Both the position numbers and the translations under genes were made by a program. From contig CAKZKD010000002.1 of NCBI GenBank assembly GCA_937121175.1, positions 1 to 64,000 of the forward strand: a stretch of 64,000 nt of DNA, written 5' to 3'. The notes below the pieces were generated by a model, which was not told where the DNA came from, did no database searches, and worked only from the letters and a program-made list of their open reading frames with translations. Shown here piece by piece: positions 1-8,567 of the stretch. Each line of letters opens with the position of its first letter. Position 1 is the first letter of the stretch. Origin of the DNA: an uncultured Flavobacteriales bacterium. GTDB taxonomy: Bacteria > Bacteroidota > Bacteroidia > Flavobacteriales_G > Salibacteraceae.

Positions 1-52
1 AAGTATTACTTCCACCAGAGAAATAAAAATTAAATAAACTAAATATATCGAG

Positions 53-550
53 ATGAAAAAAACAATTATAGTAACTGGTCTATTAGCCTTCATGTTTGGG
101 ATGACAAGTTGTGGCGATGGCGAATCGACTCCAGCTCCCGAAAAGAAAACAATGAACTTCGGAGGCACAGAGGAACCTAAAAAAGAGGAAAAAGCTGCAC
201 CAGCAGACATAGGAGACCCTATGACAATGAAAGGTATTGGACCCGTTTCAAGCGTGGAATTGGGTGAGCTTGACCAAGCAATGGTTGCTGAAGGACAAGA
301 GCTTTTTGAAGCAAATTGTACTGCATGTCATAAGGTTGAGAAAAAATTCATAGGCCCAATGATTAAAGGTGTAATGGAAAGAAGAAATCCAGTATGGGTA
401 ATGAACATGATTCTAAACCCTGAAGAGATGATAAAAAGTGACCCTTTGGCGAAGCAAGTTATGGTTGAATCTAATATGGCCATTATGGCAAATCAAAGTT
501 TAACGGAAGATCAGGCAAGAAAAATTCTTGAATACTTCAGAACACTGTAA
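53..550 (+). CDS. Lipoprotein c-type cytochrome of the nos cluster
   Basis: The 165-residue product has an N-terminal signal peptide ending in a lipobox (Cys20, 'GMTSC'), then a charged Pro/Glu/Lys linker to about residue 70, then one cytochrome c domain. The heme site is CTACH (Cys89, Cys92, His93). Several Met residues follow and one should be the distal ligand, perhaps Met103 in 'GPM'. It lies 11 bases before nosZ on the same strand, so it is probably co-transcribed and donates electrons to NosZ from the outer face of the inner membrane or the periplasm. Small cytochromes c are common in clade II nos clusters, which lack nosR. The start at 53 is the first ATG and gives a proper signal peptide. 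The domain is clear; the specific partner is inferred from position. Confidence 0.88.
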   Translation: MKKTIIVTGLLAFMFGMTSCGDGESTPAPEKKTMNFGGTEEPKKEEKAAPADIGDPMTMKGIGPVSSVELGELDQAMVAEGQELFEANCTACHKVEKKFIGPMIKGVMERRNPVWVMNMILNPEEMIKSDPLAKQVMVESNMAIMANQSLTEDQARKILEYFRTL

Positions 551-561
551 ATAAATTGAAA

Positions 562-2523
562 ATGAAACATTTACTAAAAGTAGTTTCTGTGGCAATAGTT
601 GCCGCAGGATTTTTGACCGCTTGCAAAGGTGGTGGAGAGAAAAAAAATGCACCGGTAATCACAGGTGCCAATTCAGCTGCTGAAGCTGCATACGTTGCTC
701 CGGGAGAACTGGATGAATTCTACGGATTTATTTCTGGTGGATTTAGCGGCCAGCTTTCTGTTTACGGTATTCCTTCTGGACGTTTGTTTAGAGTAGTACC
801 TGTTTTTTCTGTTGACCCAGAAAAGGCGTATGGTTTTAACGAAGAAACTAAACCTATGCTTAACACTTCTCACGGGTTCATTCCTTGGGATGATGCACAT
901 CACCCTGAGTTGTCTCAAACTGCAGGTGAGGTTGACGGTCGATGGTGCTTTATCAATGGTAACAACACTCCTCGTGTTGCAAGAATTGATTTAAGCATTT
1001 TTGAAACTACAGAAATCTTAGAACTTCCAAATTCAGGCGGTAATCACAGTTCTCCGTTTACTACTGAGAACACGGAATACATTGTTGCCGGTACTCGTTT
1101 CGCAGTTCCAATTCCGCAAAAAGATATTCCTATAAACATTGCTAAAGGAAACTTTAAAGGCGCTTTATCTTTTGTAAAAGCTGATGTACCGGGTGAAATG
1201 GATATTGCATTCCAAATTTTAATGCCAGGTTTCGATTATGATTTAGCACACTCTGGAAAAGGGAAATCTCACGGTTGGACTTTCTTCACAACCTACAACA
1301 CAGAAGAAGCCCATACCTTGAAAGAAGTTAACTCTTCTCAAAACGACAAGGATTTTATTGCTGCTGTAAACTGGAAATTGGCTGAGAAGTATTTGGCTGA
1401 AGGAAAAGCAAAAGATATGCCTGCAAACTATGCGCATAACTACTATGACGAAGAAACGCATATTGCTACGACTACCATGAAAAAGTCTGTAAAGGTTCTT
1501 GACCCAGCAGACTGCCCAGGAATGGTTTATTTTATGCCATGTCCAAAATCTCCTCACGGAATTGATGTGGACCCTACTGGTAGCTACATTGTTGGAGCTG
1601 GAAAATTGAGCGCTGACCTTACAGTACATAGTTTCGATAAAATGATTGCTGCTATTGATGGTAAATTATTTGACGGAGACGCTTATGGAATTCCAATCTT
1701 ACAGTTTGATGCGGTAAATGCTGGAATGGTTAGTTCTGGTGGTCTAGGACCATTGCATACCGAATTTGACGGTAGAGGAAATGCTTATACTTCTTTCTTT
1801 ATTTCTTCTGAAGTTGTAAAATGGAAATTAGAAACTTGGGAAGTGGTTGACCGTGTACCTTGTTATTACTCTATTGGTCACTTAATGATTCCGGGTGGAG
1901 ACAGTAAAAAACCATGGGGAAAGTACTTAGTAGGGCTTAATAAAATTACTAAAGACCGGTATTTACCTACTGGGCCAGAGCTTTGCCATAGTGCGCAGTT
2001 GTTTGATATTTCTGGAGAAAAAATGAAGTTAATTCTTGATTTCCCAACGATTGGAGAGCCTCATTACGCACAAGGTGCTCATAGAGATGTAATTGCTCCA
2101 AACAGTAAGAAAATATTCAAACTAGAAGAGAATAAGCACCCTTATGTATGTAAGACTGAGAAAGATGCAAGAGTTGAGCGCGATGGAAAGGATGTTCATA
2201 TATACATGACCATGATTCGTAGCCACTTTGCTCCTGATAATATTGAAGGTGTTAAAGTTGGAGATAGAGTGTATTTCCACGTTACGAACTTAGAGCAAGA
2301 CTGGGATACTCCTCACGGATTAAGTATGTTAGGCGCTCAAACTTCTGAGCTTTTAATTATGCCAGGGCAAACCGAAACATTTATTTGGGAGCCTAAAAAC
2401 GAAGGTGTATTTCCTTTCTACTGCACTGACTTCTGTTCTGCTCTGCACCAAGAAATGCAAGGCTATGTTCGAGTTAGTGCTGCGGGAAGTAGCACTGAGT
2501 TGGCTTGGGGATTAGGTGACTAA
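562..2523 (+). CDS. nosZ: Nitrous-oxide reductase, clade II (lipoprotein type)
   Basis: This 653-residue copper enzyme reduces N2O to N2. The N-terminus is a Sec/lipoprotein signal ('GFLTAC', lipid Cys about residue 21) with no twin-arginine motif, the hallmark of clade II (atypical) NosZ. The beta-propeller carries the His positions expected for the CuZ site, including DxHH near residue 113, 'GGNH', 'HGID' and 'HTEFDG'. The C-terminal cupredoxin carries the CuA set: a His in 'PHGLS' and the C-x3-C-x3-H-x2-M cluster at about residues 621-632. A TTG six bases upstream could also start the frame, but the ATG at 562 is preferred. It follows the cytochrome gene closely and ends just before a strong hairpin. 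Confidence 0.96.
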   Translation: MKHLLKVVSVAIVAAGFLTACKGGGEKKNAPVITGANSAAEAAYVAPGELDEFYGFISGGFSGQLSVYGIPSGRLFRVVPVFSVDPEKAYGFNEETKPMLNTSHGFIPWDDAHHPELSQTAGEVDGRWCFINGNNTPRVARIDLSIFETTEILELPNSGGNHSSPFTTENTEYIVAGTRFAVPIPQKDIPINIAKGNFKGALSFVKADVPGEMDIAFQILMPGFDYDLAHSGKGKSHGWTFFTTYNTEEAHTLKEVNSSQNDKDFIAAVNWKLAEKYLAEGKAKDMPANYAHNYYDEETHIATTTMKKSVKVLDPADCPGMVYFMPCPKSPHGIDVDPTGSYIVGAGKLSADLTVHSFDKMIAAIDGKLFDGDAYGIPILQFDAVNAGMVSSGGLGPLHTEFDGRGNAYTSFFISSEVVKWKLETWEVVDRVPCYYSIGHLMIPGGDSKKPWGKYLVGLNKITKDRYLPTGPELCHSAQLFDISGEKMKLILDFPTIGEPHYAQGAHRDVIAPNSKKIFKLEENKHPYVCKTEKDARVERDGKDVHIYMTMIRSHFAPDNIEGVKVGDRVYFHVTNLEQDWDTPHGLSMLGAQTSELLIMPGQTETFIWEPKNEGVFPFYCTDFCSALHQEMQGYVRVSAAGSSTELAWGLGD

Positions 2524-2546
2524 TTTCCACAGAAAGATTCATCTCT

Positions 2547-2645
2547 GAAAGGATGCTGATTTTGACAAATCATTAATACCGTTTATATAGAATTTGGACT
2601 TCTTCCAAAATCCATAGTCAAAACCTCAGCATCCTTTCTTTTTTT
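2547..2645 (+). terminator. Long hairpin with T-run after nosZ
   Basis: The left arm at 2547-2566 (GAAAGGATGCTGATTTTGAC) pairs with the right arm at 2617-2638, interrupted by a 2-nt bulge at 2624-2625. The arms form a 20-bp stem enclosing about 50 nt, which contains a smaller hairpin (TTTGGA ... TCCAAA). Seven T residues follow the stem. It reads as a rho-independent terminator or partial read-through element between nosZ and the maturation genes, which could set different transcript levels for the two parts. Confidence 0.75.
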
Positions 2646-2665
2646 AATACCACAAACTATTACAA

Positions 2666-3244
2666 ATGAAACATTTGCCTAGAATTTTAATGTTCTTAAC
2701 CATACCACTTACACTGTCTTTATTTTTCTTTCCATTATGGCAAATAACGCTCGAAGCACCACAATATCCGGGCGGAATCACCATGTATATTTGGATTAAT
2801 CAAATTACGGGAGACACCGAATTTACCCTTCAAAACATCAATATTCTCAACCACTATATCGGCATGAAATACATCGAGCCAGATTCAATTCCAGAGCTCA
2901 AATATTTTCCTATCGTTATTGGAGGCTTAGCAGTTTTAGAATTGATTGCGGTTATTATACAAAGACGTTGGTTCTATTTTGGAATTGGTGTTTTGGTATT
3001 TGCCATGTGTTTATTGGGGCTTTACGATTTCTACTTGTGGGAATATGATTACGGGCACAATTTAGACGAAAATGCGCCTATCAAAATTCCTGGAATGGTC
3101 TACCAACCGCCATTAATTGGTAGTAAAATGTTGTTGAATTTCAATGCTATTAGCTTGCCTGCAATTGGTGGTTATCTTTTTATGCTGGCAAATCTTTTTG
3201 GGTTTCTTTCTTTTATATTGTACCCGCTTTCAAAAAAGAAATAA
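2666..3244 (+). CDS. Four-TM membrane protein in nos cluster (NosB-like position)
   Basis: I do not recognise this 192-residue family with certainty. Hydrophobic segments lie at about residues 7-25, 83-102, 106-125 and 166-187. The stretch after the first helix is periplasmic-looking ('YPGGI', 'NILNHYIGM'), and between helices 3 and 4 there is a conserved-looking 'YDYGHNLD' followed by 'IPGMVYQPPLIG'. Its His, Met and acidic residues could bind metal or face an electron carrier, but that is inference. It is encoded right after nosZ and one base before nosL, the place where some clade II clusters (for example Wolinella) carry the polytopic protein NosB. A role in N2O reduction is likely from context only. 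Confidence 0.75.
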   Translation: MKHLPRILMFLTIPLTLSLFFFPLWQITLEAPQYPGGITMYIWINQITGDTEFTLQNINILNHYIGMKYIEPDSIPELKYFPIVIGGLAVLELIAVIIQRRWFYFGIGVLVFAMCLLGLYDFYLWEYDYGHNLDENAPIKIPGMVYQPPLIGSKMLLNFNAISLPAIGGYLFMLANLFGFLSFILYPLSKKK

Positions 3245-3245
3245 C

Positions 3246-3671
3246 ATGAAATTTTTTCTTGGGATTACCTTGCCTTGGCTGTGCCTGCTGGTTGGCTGCA
3301 CACCAGAACCAAAAGAAATACGATACAATTTAGATACCTGCGAATTCTGCCAAATGGTAATAACCGACCCTAGATACGGTACAGAAATTCTAACCGAAAA
3401 AGGAAAAGCCTACAAATTCGATTCGTTTGAATGTTTGATAGATTATTCCAAAGAAAACACACTCGAAGTACACAAGCATTTGGTTACTTCATTCGACCAA
3501 CCTCGAAAATTAATTGACGGAGCAAATTGTTACGTTCTGCAATGCGAGGCCATGCCCAGTCCTATGGGGAGAAACTTAACCGTGTTTCAAAATGAGTCAA
3601 CGGCTAAAGAAATAAGTGAGACTAAAGGCGGAAAAGTACTTCCATTAAATCAAGCATTAACGCAGTTTTGA
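3246..3671 (+). CDS. nosL: NosL copper chaperone lipoprotein
   Basis: The 141-residue lipoprotein has a lipobox at Cys18 ('LLVGC'). NosL proteins bind Cu(I) and help deliver copper to apo-NosZ in the periplasm. The copper-binding motif 'CEFCQM' (Cys32, Cys35, Met37) is intact, and the family signature 'SPMGRN' is present near residue 100. The frame is open further upstream (from 3144, inside the preceding gene), but only the ATG at 3246 gives a signal peptide and avoids a long overlap. The stop overlaps the start of nosD by 4 bases, implying translational coupling. Confidence 0.93.
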   Translation: MKFFLGITLPWLCLLVGCTPEPKEIRYNLDTCEFCQMVITDPRYGTEILTEKGKAYKFDSFECLIDYSKENTLEVHKHLVTSFDQPRKLIDGANCYVLQCEAMPSPMGRNLTVFQNESTAKEISETKGGKVLPLNQALTQF

Positions 3672-4903
3672 TACTAAGAGCATTATTCGTTTTTGTTTAC
3701 CTGTGTTGTTGTTTCTGGTCTCATGGAGCAACCATTGAAACCTGCGCATCTTGTTCTATTAAAGATTTGAGAACCGCCGTCCAAAATGCTCAACCTGGAG
3801 ATTCACTGATTCTGCAAGCAGGGGTGTATCCCGTTCATGAATTAGAAATAACGAAACCCCTTACCATTCTTGGAAAACAAGGGGCAATTATCGACGGCGA
3901 AAATCAAGGCGAAATATTAATTATTCACGCCGATTCGGTAAATATTCTGAACTTAACCATTAAAAACGTAGCCACGAGCTACGTGAAAGATTGGGCCGCA
4001 ATTAGCTCTGATAAAGCCAGCTATTGCCGAATTGAAAACAACAAAATATTGGACACATTTTTTGGAATGTACATCCGAAAATCGTCGCACTTTACCATTG
4101 CAAACAACCAAGTAATAAGCAATGCGACACTAGAGGCAACGAGTGGAAACGCTATTCACCTCTGGCATTGCGATTCTATGCGCATCGAAAATAACGAAGT
4201 AAAAAAACACCGAGACGGCATCTATTTTGAATTTGTAAAAAATAGCATAATTAAAGGAAATATCAGCGAGGGAAATGTGCGCTATGGCCTTCACTTTATG
4301 TTTTCTGATTACAATAAATACCTGGGCAATACCTTTGAAAATAACGGTTCTGGGGTTGCGGTGATGTACGGCTCATTTATAGAAATGAAAGACAATACGT
4401 TTATCAATAATTGGGGACCGGCCTCTTATGGGCTGCTGCTCAAAGAGATTAAAGACGGCGATATAAAAAACAACATTTTTAAAAGAAATACCACGGCTAT
4501 TTACGGCGAAGGCGCGCTTAGAATGAACATTTCAAACAATACCTTTGAACGAAACGGTTGGGCTATGAAAGTCTTGAGCAGCTGCATGGAAAACGAAGTT
4601 CGCGACAATAATTTTATTGAAAACAGTTTTAGCGTTTTTACCAATTCGCCAAGGAATTACAATGAATTCACAAATAATTATTGGAGCGAATACAAGGGTT
4701 ACGATTTAGACAAAGACGGTTTTGGAGATGTTCCGCATCGTCCAGTGAGCCTGTTTACTTACATTGTGGAACAATGCGAACCCGCGCTGTTGCTAATGAA
4801 AAGTAATTTTATTGCCTTACTCGAACTTGCCGAAAAAGCCGCTCCTTCCATAACACCTGAAGCTTTAGTAGATGATAAACCTAGAATGAGACCAATATGG
4901 TAA
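3668..4903 (+). CDS. nosD: NosD periplasmic beta-helix maturation protein
   Basis: The product has 411 residues: a signal peptide (about 1-21) followed by many short parallel beta-helix repeats rich in 'NN', 'GI' and 'xIxxN' turns (about 60-345), the carbohydrate-binding/CASH fold typical of NosD. NosD works with the NosF-NosY ABC transporter to build the CuZ sulfide site of NosZ. The start is taken as TTG at 3668, overlapping the nosL stop; no ATG lies near enough to give a signal peptide, so the start is moderately uncertain. The stop overlaps the nosF ATG by 7 bases. A short 'CASC' motif follows the signal peptide; its meaning is unknown. Confidence 0.93.
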   Translation: MILRALFVFVYLCCCFWSHGATIETCASCSIKDLRTAVQNAQPGDSLILQAGVYPVHELEITKPLTILGKQGAIIDGENQGEILIIHADSVNILNLTIKNVATSYVKDWAAISSDKASYCRIENNKILDTFFGMYIRKSSHFTIANNQVISNATLEATSGNAIHLWHCDSMRIENNEVKKHRDGIYFEFVKNSIIKGNISEGNVRYGLHFMFSDYNKYLGNTFENNGSGVAVMYGSFIEMKDNTFINNWGPASYGLLLKEIKDGDIKNNIFKRNTTAIYGEGALRMNISNNTFERNGWAMKVLSSCMENEVRDNNFIENSFSVFTNSPRNYNEFTNNYWSEYKGYDLDKDGFGDVPHRPVSLFTYIVEQCEPALLLMKSNFIALLELAEKAAPSITPEALVDDKPRMRPIW

Positions 4904-5625
4904 TTGAACTTTCAAATATCAAGAAGGACTTCGGTAAGCACAAAGTGCTCAAAGGAGTTGACCTTAGCTTTTCTGAAGGAAAAATCTATTCTATTCTTGG
5001 CCCAAACGGTTCTGGGAAAACGACTTTAATGAAGTCAATTTTAGGTTTGGTTAAACCTTCGAGCGGTGCTATTACGGTGTGTGGAAAGGATGCAATAAAC
5101 GATTTTAAACAACGAGAGTTCATTGGTTACGCGCCACAAATTGCTCGTTTTCCGGAAAACCTAACCGTGAATGAGGTGATTAAGTTGGTGACTAGTATCC
5201 GTAAACAACCTTCAAACCCAGACCCGTTAATTCAGCTTTTCGAAATTGATTCGTTTCGCACACAACGCCTTAAAAACCTAAGCGGCGGTACACGTCAAAA
5301 AGTGAACCTGGCATTATCGCTTATGTTCGATTCTAAAATTTACATTCTCGACGAACCGACTTCTGGACTAGACCCTATTAATCGGATTCGACTCAAAGAA
5401 TTGTTGCTTGATTTGAAACAACAAGGAAAAACCATTTTGGTTACAACGCACATTCTTCACTTGGCAGAACAGATTTCGGATGAGCTTATTTTTCTATTAG
5501 AAGGAAAAATAAAATACAGCGGGCCCACAGAAGAGTTAATGTCAATGACTTCAAGTGAAAACTTGGAGCAAGCCATTGCCAAACTTATTCAGCAACAAAC
5601 CGAAAAGGAGCAAGCCCATGTTTAA
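4897..5625 (+). CDS. nosF: NosF ABC-transporter ATPase
   Basis: This 242-residue ATPase subunit has Walker A 'GPNGSGKT' (35-42), the ABC signature 'LSGG' (about 128-131), Walker B ending in 'LDEPTSGLDP' (about 151-160) and the switch His in 'TTH'. With NosY it forms a membrane transporter thought to supply a sulfur species or energy for NosZ cofactor assembly together with NosD. It overlaps both nosD upstream and nosY downstream by a few bases, so the whole block is one translationally coupled unit. Confidence 0.94.
   Translation: MVIELSNIKKDFGKHKVLKGVDLSFSEGKIYSILGPNGSGKTTLMKSILGLVKPSSGAITVCGKDAINDFKQREFIGYAPQIARFPENLTVNEVIKLVTSIRKQPSNPDPLIQLFEIDSFRTQRLKNLSGGTRQKVNLALSLMFDSKIYILDEPTSGLDPINRIRLKELLLDLKQQGKTILVTTHILHLAEQISDELIFLLEGKIKYSGPTEELMSMTSSENLEQAIAKLIQQQTEKEQAHV
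5603..5610 (+). promoter_or_regulatory. Shine-Dalgarno site that fixes the nosY start
   Basis: The purine run AAAAGGAG ends 7 bases before the ATG at 5618, inside the nosF coding end. Good Shine-Dalgarno sites are rare among neighbouring genes. This one supports starting nosY at 5618 and not at an upstream in-frame ATG (5555). Confidence 0.6.
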
Positions 5626-6397
5626 CGTTTTCAAATATGTGCTGTTTGATTTGCTGCGCAGCAAATGGAGCATTGTATATACTCTATTTTATGTGCTTTC
5701 CTCTTCTGCACTACTCTACTTTGCCAATTCTTCAACCAGCGCCGTTGCAGGGTTGATGAATATCGTGTTGTTCATTACACCACTAGTTTCTTTGCTTTTG
5801 GGGGTTATTTATTTTTATCAAAACAGAGATTTTGCAGAACTGTTATTGGCTCAACCCATACGCAGAACTCAATACTTTTTAGGAAATTACCTCGGATTAA
5901 TAACGGCATTGATTGCCAACCTTTTGGTCGGAATTGGCTTGCCTGCCCTGCTCATATCCAATGAAACAACTGCATTTACCGAACTTTCCATTCTCATTTT
6001 ATCGGGCGTATTGCTCACCCTTATTTTTTCGGCACTTGCATTACTTATTACCTTGCTCAATGAAAACCGAATTAAGGGTTTTGGTTATGCAATCATTATC
6101 TGGTTATTTTTTGCTGTAATCTACGACGGACTATTTCTGATGTTGTTGTTATATTTTAATGACTATCCACTTGAGACTTTTGCATTGGTTGGTGTAATTC
6201 TAAACCCTATGGATTTATGCAGAGTACTCATTCTTCTGCAATTGGATTTATCTGCACTTATGGGTTTTACGGGTGCAGTTTTTCAGCAATATTTTGGGTC
6301 CACTTTTGGATTTGTCACCGCACTTACGTCGGGACTGGTCTGGGTAGCCTTACCTTTGGCGTTTCTAATTAAAAAAGGAAACACCAAGGATTTCTAA
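5618..6397 (+). CDS. nosY: NosY ABC-transporter permease
   Basis: The 259-residue ABC-2-type permease has six hydrophobic segments at roughly 17-38, 45-65, 90-115, 125-150, 160-185 and 225-250, and the 'LLAQPIRRTQY' loop typical of NosY-type permeases after the second helix. It is the membrane partner of NosF in copper-site assembly. The ATG at 5618 has a good Shine-Dalgarno site and overlaps the nosF end by 8 bases. Its TAA is followed directly by the ATG of the regulator gene, with no gap. Confidence 0.92.
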   Translation: MFNVFKYVLFDLLRSKWSIVYTLFYVLSSSALLYFANSSTSAVAGLMNIVLFITPLVSLLLGVIYFYQNRDFAELLLAQPIRRTQYFLGNYLGLITALIANLLVGIGLPALLISNETTAFTELSILILSGVLLTLIFSALALLITLLNENRIKGFGYAIIIWLFFAVIYDGLFLMLLLYFNDYPLETFALVGVILNPMDLCRVLILLQLDLSALMGFTGAVFQQYFGSTFGFVTALTSGLVWVALPLAFLIKKGNTKDF

Positions 6398-6841
6398 ATG
6401 ATACTCTCAAAAGCTTGTCAACACGCCATTCGCGCTTTAGTTTACATTCAGCAGCAAGCTTCTGAAGGGGAATCAACAATTGGAATAAAAGCTATTGCTT
6501 CGGGCACGAACTCGCCCGCTCCTATTACCGCTAAAATTTTGAAGGACCTTGTTAAACACGGTCTAATTAACTCGAAAAAAGGACCTGGTGGAGGTTTTTC
6601 GATTAGCACTGAAACTGGAGGCACCAACGTTATTGATGTCGTGTTGCTCTTGGAAGGAAAAGATGCCATGAAAAAATGTCCGTTCGGTATTCCGCATTGT
6701 TCCGATGACAACCCATGTCCGGCGCATAATGAATACAAAGTTATTCGCGCTCAAATGACCGAGTTGTTTGAAAAACTCACCATTGAAGAACTCAGTAAAA
6801 ACACAGAAGCCAACAAAGGCTTATTCGGGTTTAATTCTTAA
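6398..6841 (+). CDS. Rrf2-family regulator with three-Cys cluster
   Basis: This 147-residue winged-helix transcription factor has the Rrf2 N-terminus '[15 protein letters not shown]', the recognition and wing region 'GGGFSI' (about 65-69), and three Cys at 94, 101 and 107 ('[14 protein letters not shown]'), the spacing used by Fe-S-binding Rrf2 members such as NsrR and IscR relatives. The ATG follows the nosY stop without a gap, so it is translated with the nos operon and probably autoregulates it in response to NO, O2 or Fe-S status. The ligand is inferred, not shown. It overlaps the convergent asnS gene by 4 bases. Confidence 0.9.
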   Translation: MILSKACQHAIRALVYIQQQASEGESTIGIKAIASGTNSPAPITAKILKDLVKHGLINSKKGPGGGFSISTETGGTNVIDVVLLLEGKDAMKKCPFGIPHCSDDNPCPAHNEYKVIRAQMTELFEKLTIEELSKNTEANKGLFGFNS

Positions 6842-8271
6842 AATTCCGCGTTCTTAGGAGTCCTTGGAAAAGGAATAACATCTCTAACGTTAGTCATCCC
6901 AGTAACGAAAAGCACTAAACGTTCAAATCCTAAACCGAAGCCCGCGTGCTTGCACGTTCCAAATTTTCGAGTGTCAAGATACCACCACATTTCCTCTTCT
7001 GGAATATTGAATTCCTTCATTTTTTGTTGAAGATTTTCCAAACGTTCCTCACGTTGTGAGCCGCCAACAATTTCTCCAATCCCTGGGAATAGAATATCCA
7101 TTGCCGCAACGGTTTTTCCGTCATCGTTCATGCGCATGTAAAATGCTTTGATACTTGCTGGATAATCGTATAAGATTACTGGTTTTCCAAAGTGCTTTTC
7201 AACCAAATAACGCTCGTGTTCACTTTGCAAATCAGCTCCCCATTCGTCAAGAACGTAGTCGAACTTCTTCTTTTTGTTCGGCTTACTGTTGCGTAGAATA
7301 TTGAATGCGTCGGTGTAAGAAACACGCTCAAAACCTTGGTCTGCAACCATCTTCAATTTTTCTCTCAACGGATACGGTTGACGCAATTCGGCTTTCATGT
7401 TTTTCTCTTCGTCCAGAATTCTGTTCTCCAAGAATTCTAAATCGTCGGCGCAGTTTTCCAAAACGTAATTAATTACGTATTTCAAGAAATCCTCTGCCAA
7501 ATCCATGTTGTCAAACAAATCGTTAAAAGCAACCTCTGGTTCTATCATCCAAAATTCAGCAAGGTGACGTGAGGTATTTGAGTTTTCTGCTCTAAAGGTT
7601 GGCCCAAAAGTGTACACTTTAGAAAGTGCCATTGCTGCTAGTTCCGCTTCCAATTGACCTGAAACGGTGAGGTTAGTCTCTTTTCCAAAAAAGTCTTCTT
7701 TGTAATTGACCTCACCAGCATCATTCAACGGAGGATTTTTTGGGTCAAGGCCTGTTACACGAAACATTTCTCCTGCACCTTCAGCGTCTGAGCCTGTGAT
7801 AATTGGCGTATGAATGTAATAATATCCATTGTCGTTAAAGTACTTGTGAATAGCAAAAGCAACCGCATGGCGAATTCTGAATACTGCACTAAACGTGTTT
7901 GTTCTGAATCGTAAATGTGCGTTTTCTCTTAAAAATTCTAGGCTGTGTTTTTTCGGTTGAATTGGAAAATCGTCTGGATTAGAATCGCCTAAGATTTCCA
8001 TTTTTGAAACCACCATTTCCATAGATTGACCACGACCTTGTGATTCTACAATTTCTCCTGTCAAGCTTAAACAAGCTCCGGTTGAAATGCGCTTGATTTC
8101 AGCTTCTGAATACTTTTCAAAATCAATAACACATTGCAAATTTTTTATGGTAGAACCGTCATTAAGCGCAACAAACCGATTACTTCTAAACGTTCTTACC
8201 CATCCTTTTACGGTGACGGTAAACCCTACTTTTTCGTCAGCAATTAGGGTTGCTATGGAAACTTGACTCAT
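6838..8271 (-). CDS. asnS: Asparaginyl-tRNA synthetase
   Basis: The product is a 477-residue class IIb aminoacyl-tRNA synthetase that charges tRNA-Asn in the cytoplasm. It has an N-terminal OB-fold anticodon-binding domain (about 1-110) and a class II catalytic core. Motif 2 is around '[22 protein letters not shown]', and motif 3 near the C-terminus is '[13 protein letters not shown]'. Length matches bacterial AsnRS. A TAnnTTTG promoter element lies 31 bases upstream. The gene converges on the nos operon and overlaps its last gene by 4 bases. Confidence 0.96.
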   Translation of the reverse strand: MSQVSIATLIADEKVGFTVTVKGWVRTFRSNRFVALNDGSTIKNLQCVIDFEKYSEAEIKRISTGACLSLTGEIVESQGRGQSMEMVVSKMEILGDSNPDDFPIQPKKHSLEFLRENAHLRFRTNTFSAVFRIRHAVAFAIHKYFNDNGYYYIHTPIITGSDAEGAGEMFRVTGLDPKNPPLNDAGEVNYKEDFFGKETNLTVSGQLEAELAAMALSKVYTFGPTFRAENSNTSRHLAEFWMIEPEVAFNDLFDNMDLAEDFLKYVINYVLENCADDLEFLENRILDEEKNMKAELRQPYPLREKLKMVADQGFERVSYTDAFNILRNSKPNKKKKFDYVLDEWGADLQSEHERYLVEKHFGKPVILYDYPASIKAFYMRMNDDGKTVAAMDILFPGIGEIVGGSQREERLENLQQKMKEFNIPEEEMWWYLDTRKFGTCKHAGFGLGFERLVLFVTGMTNVRDVIPFPRTPKNAEF

Positions 8272-8301
8272 GATTTTTGTATTTCAACAGATTTGAGGCG
8301 G

Positions 8302-8309
8302 CAAAAATA
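8302..8309 (-). promoter_or_regulatory. -7 element (TATTTTTG) of asnS
   Basis: On the minus strand TATTTTTG matches the Bacteroidota -7 consensus TAnnTTTG and lies 30 nt before the asnS ATG. I see no clear -33 TTG at the usual spacing. The remaining AT-rich gap up to 8567 holds no other feature I can support beyond a weak TAATTTCG at 8539-8546 before the next gene. Confidence 0.45.
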
Positions 8310-8567
8310 ACAAGCCATCACAGGCAGAGCTTGGTAAGCTTCGTTTTATTTCTTAAACCCTGTATTAAATGCACATTAAAATGACATAACCACCGAATTA
8401 TCATTTTAGTTAAGAAATGGTTTTAGAATACTCAGCACTTTTTCATTCAAGTTCGACTAATAGGTCAATTTTATTAGGTGTTTATCTATAAACTTCCTTA
8501 TGTATCAGGGCTTGTAGAACAATCACTTACATTTAATGTAATTTCGCGATAAATTTCATTCTGCCTT

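Noticed and set aside
556-564. TTG at 556 as the nosZ start
   Set aside because: The ATG at 562 is two codons later, and the signal peptide is intact from it.
8272-8567. A riboswitch or small RNA in the gap before the SPOR-like gene
   Set aside because: The gap is AT-rich with only a weak imperfect repeat (TAAAATGA ... TCATTTTA). No known structure could be recognised.
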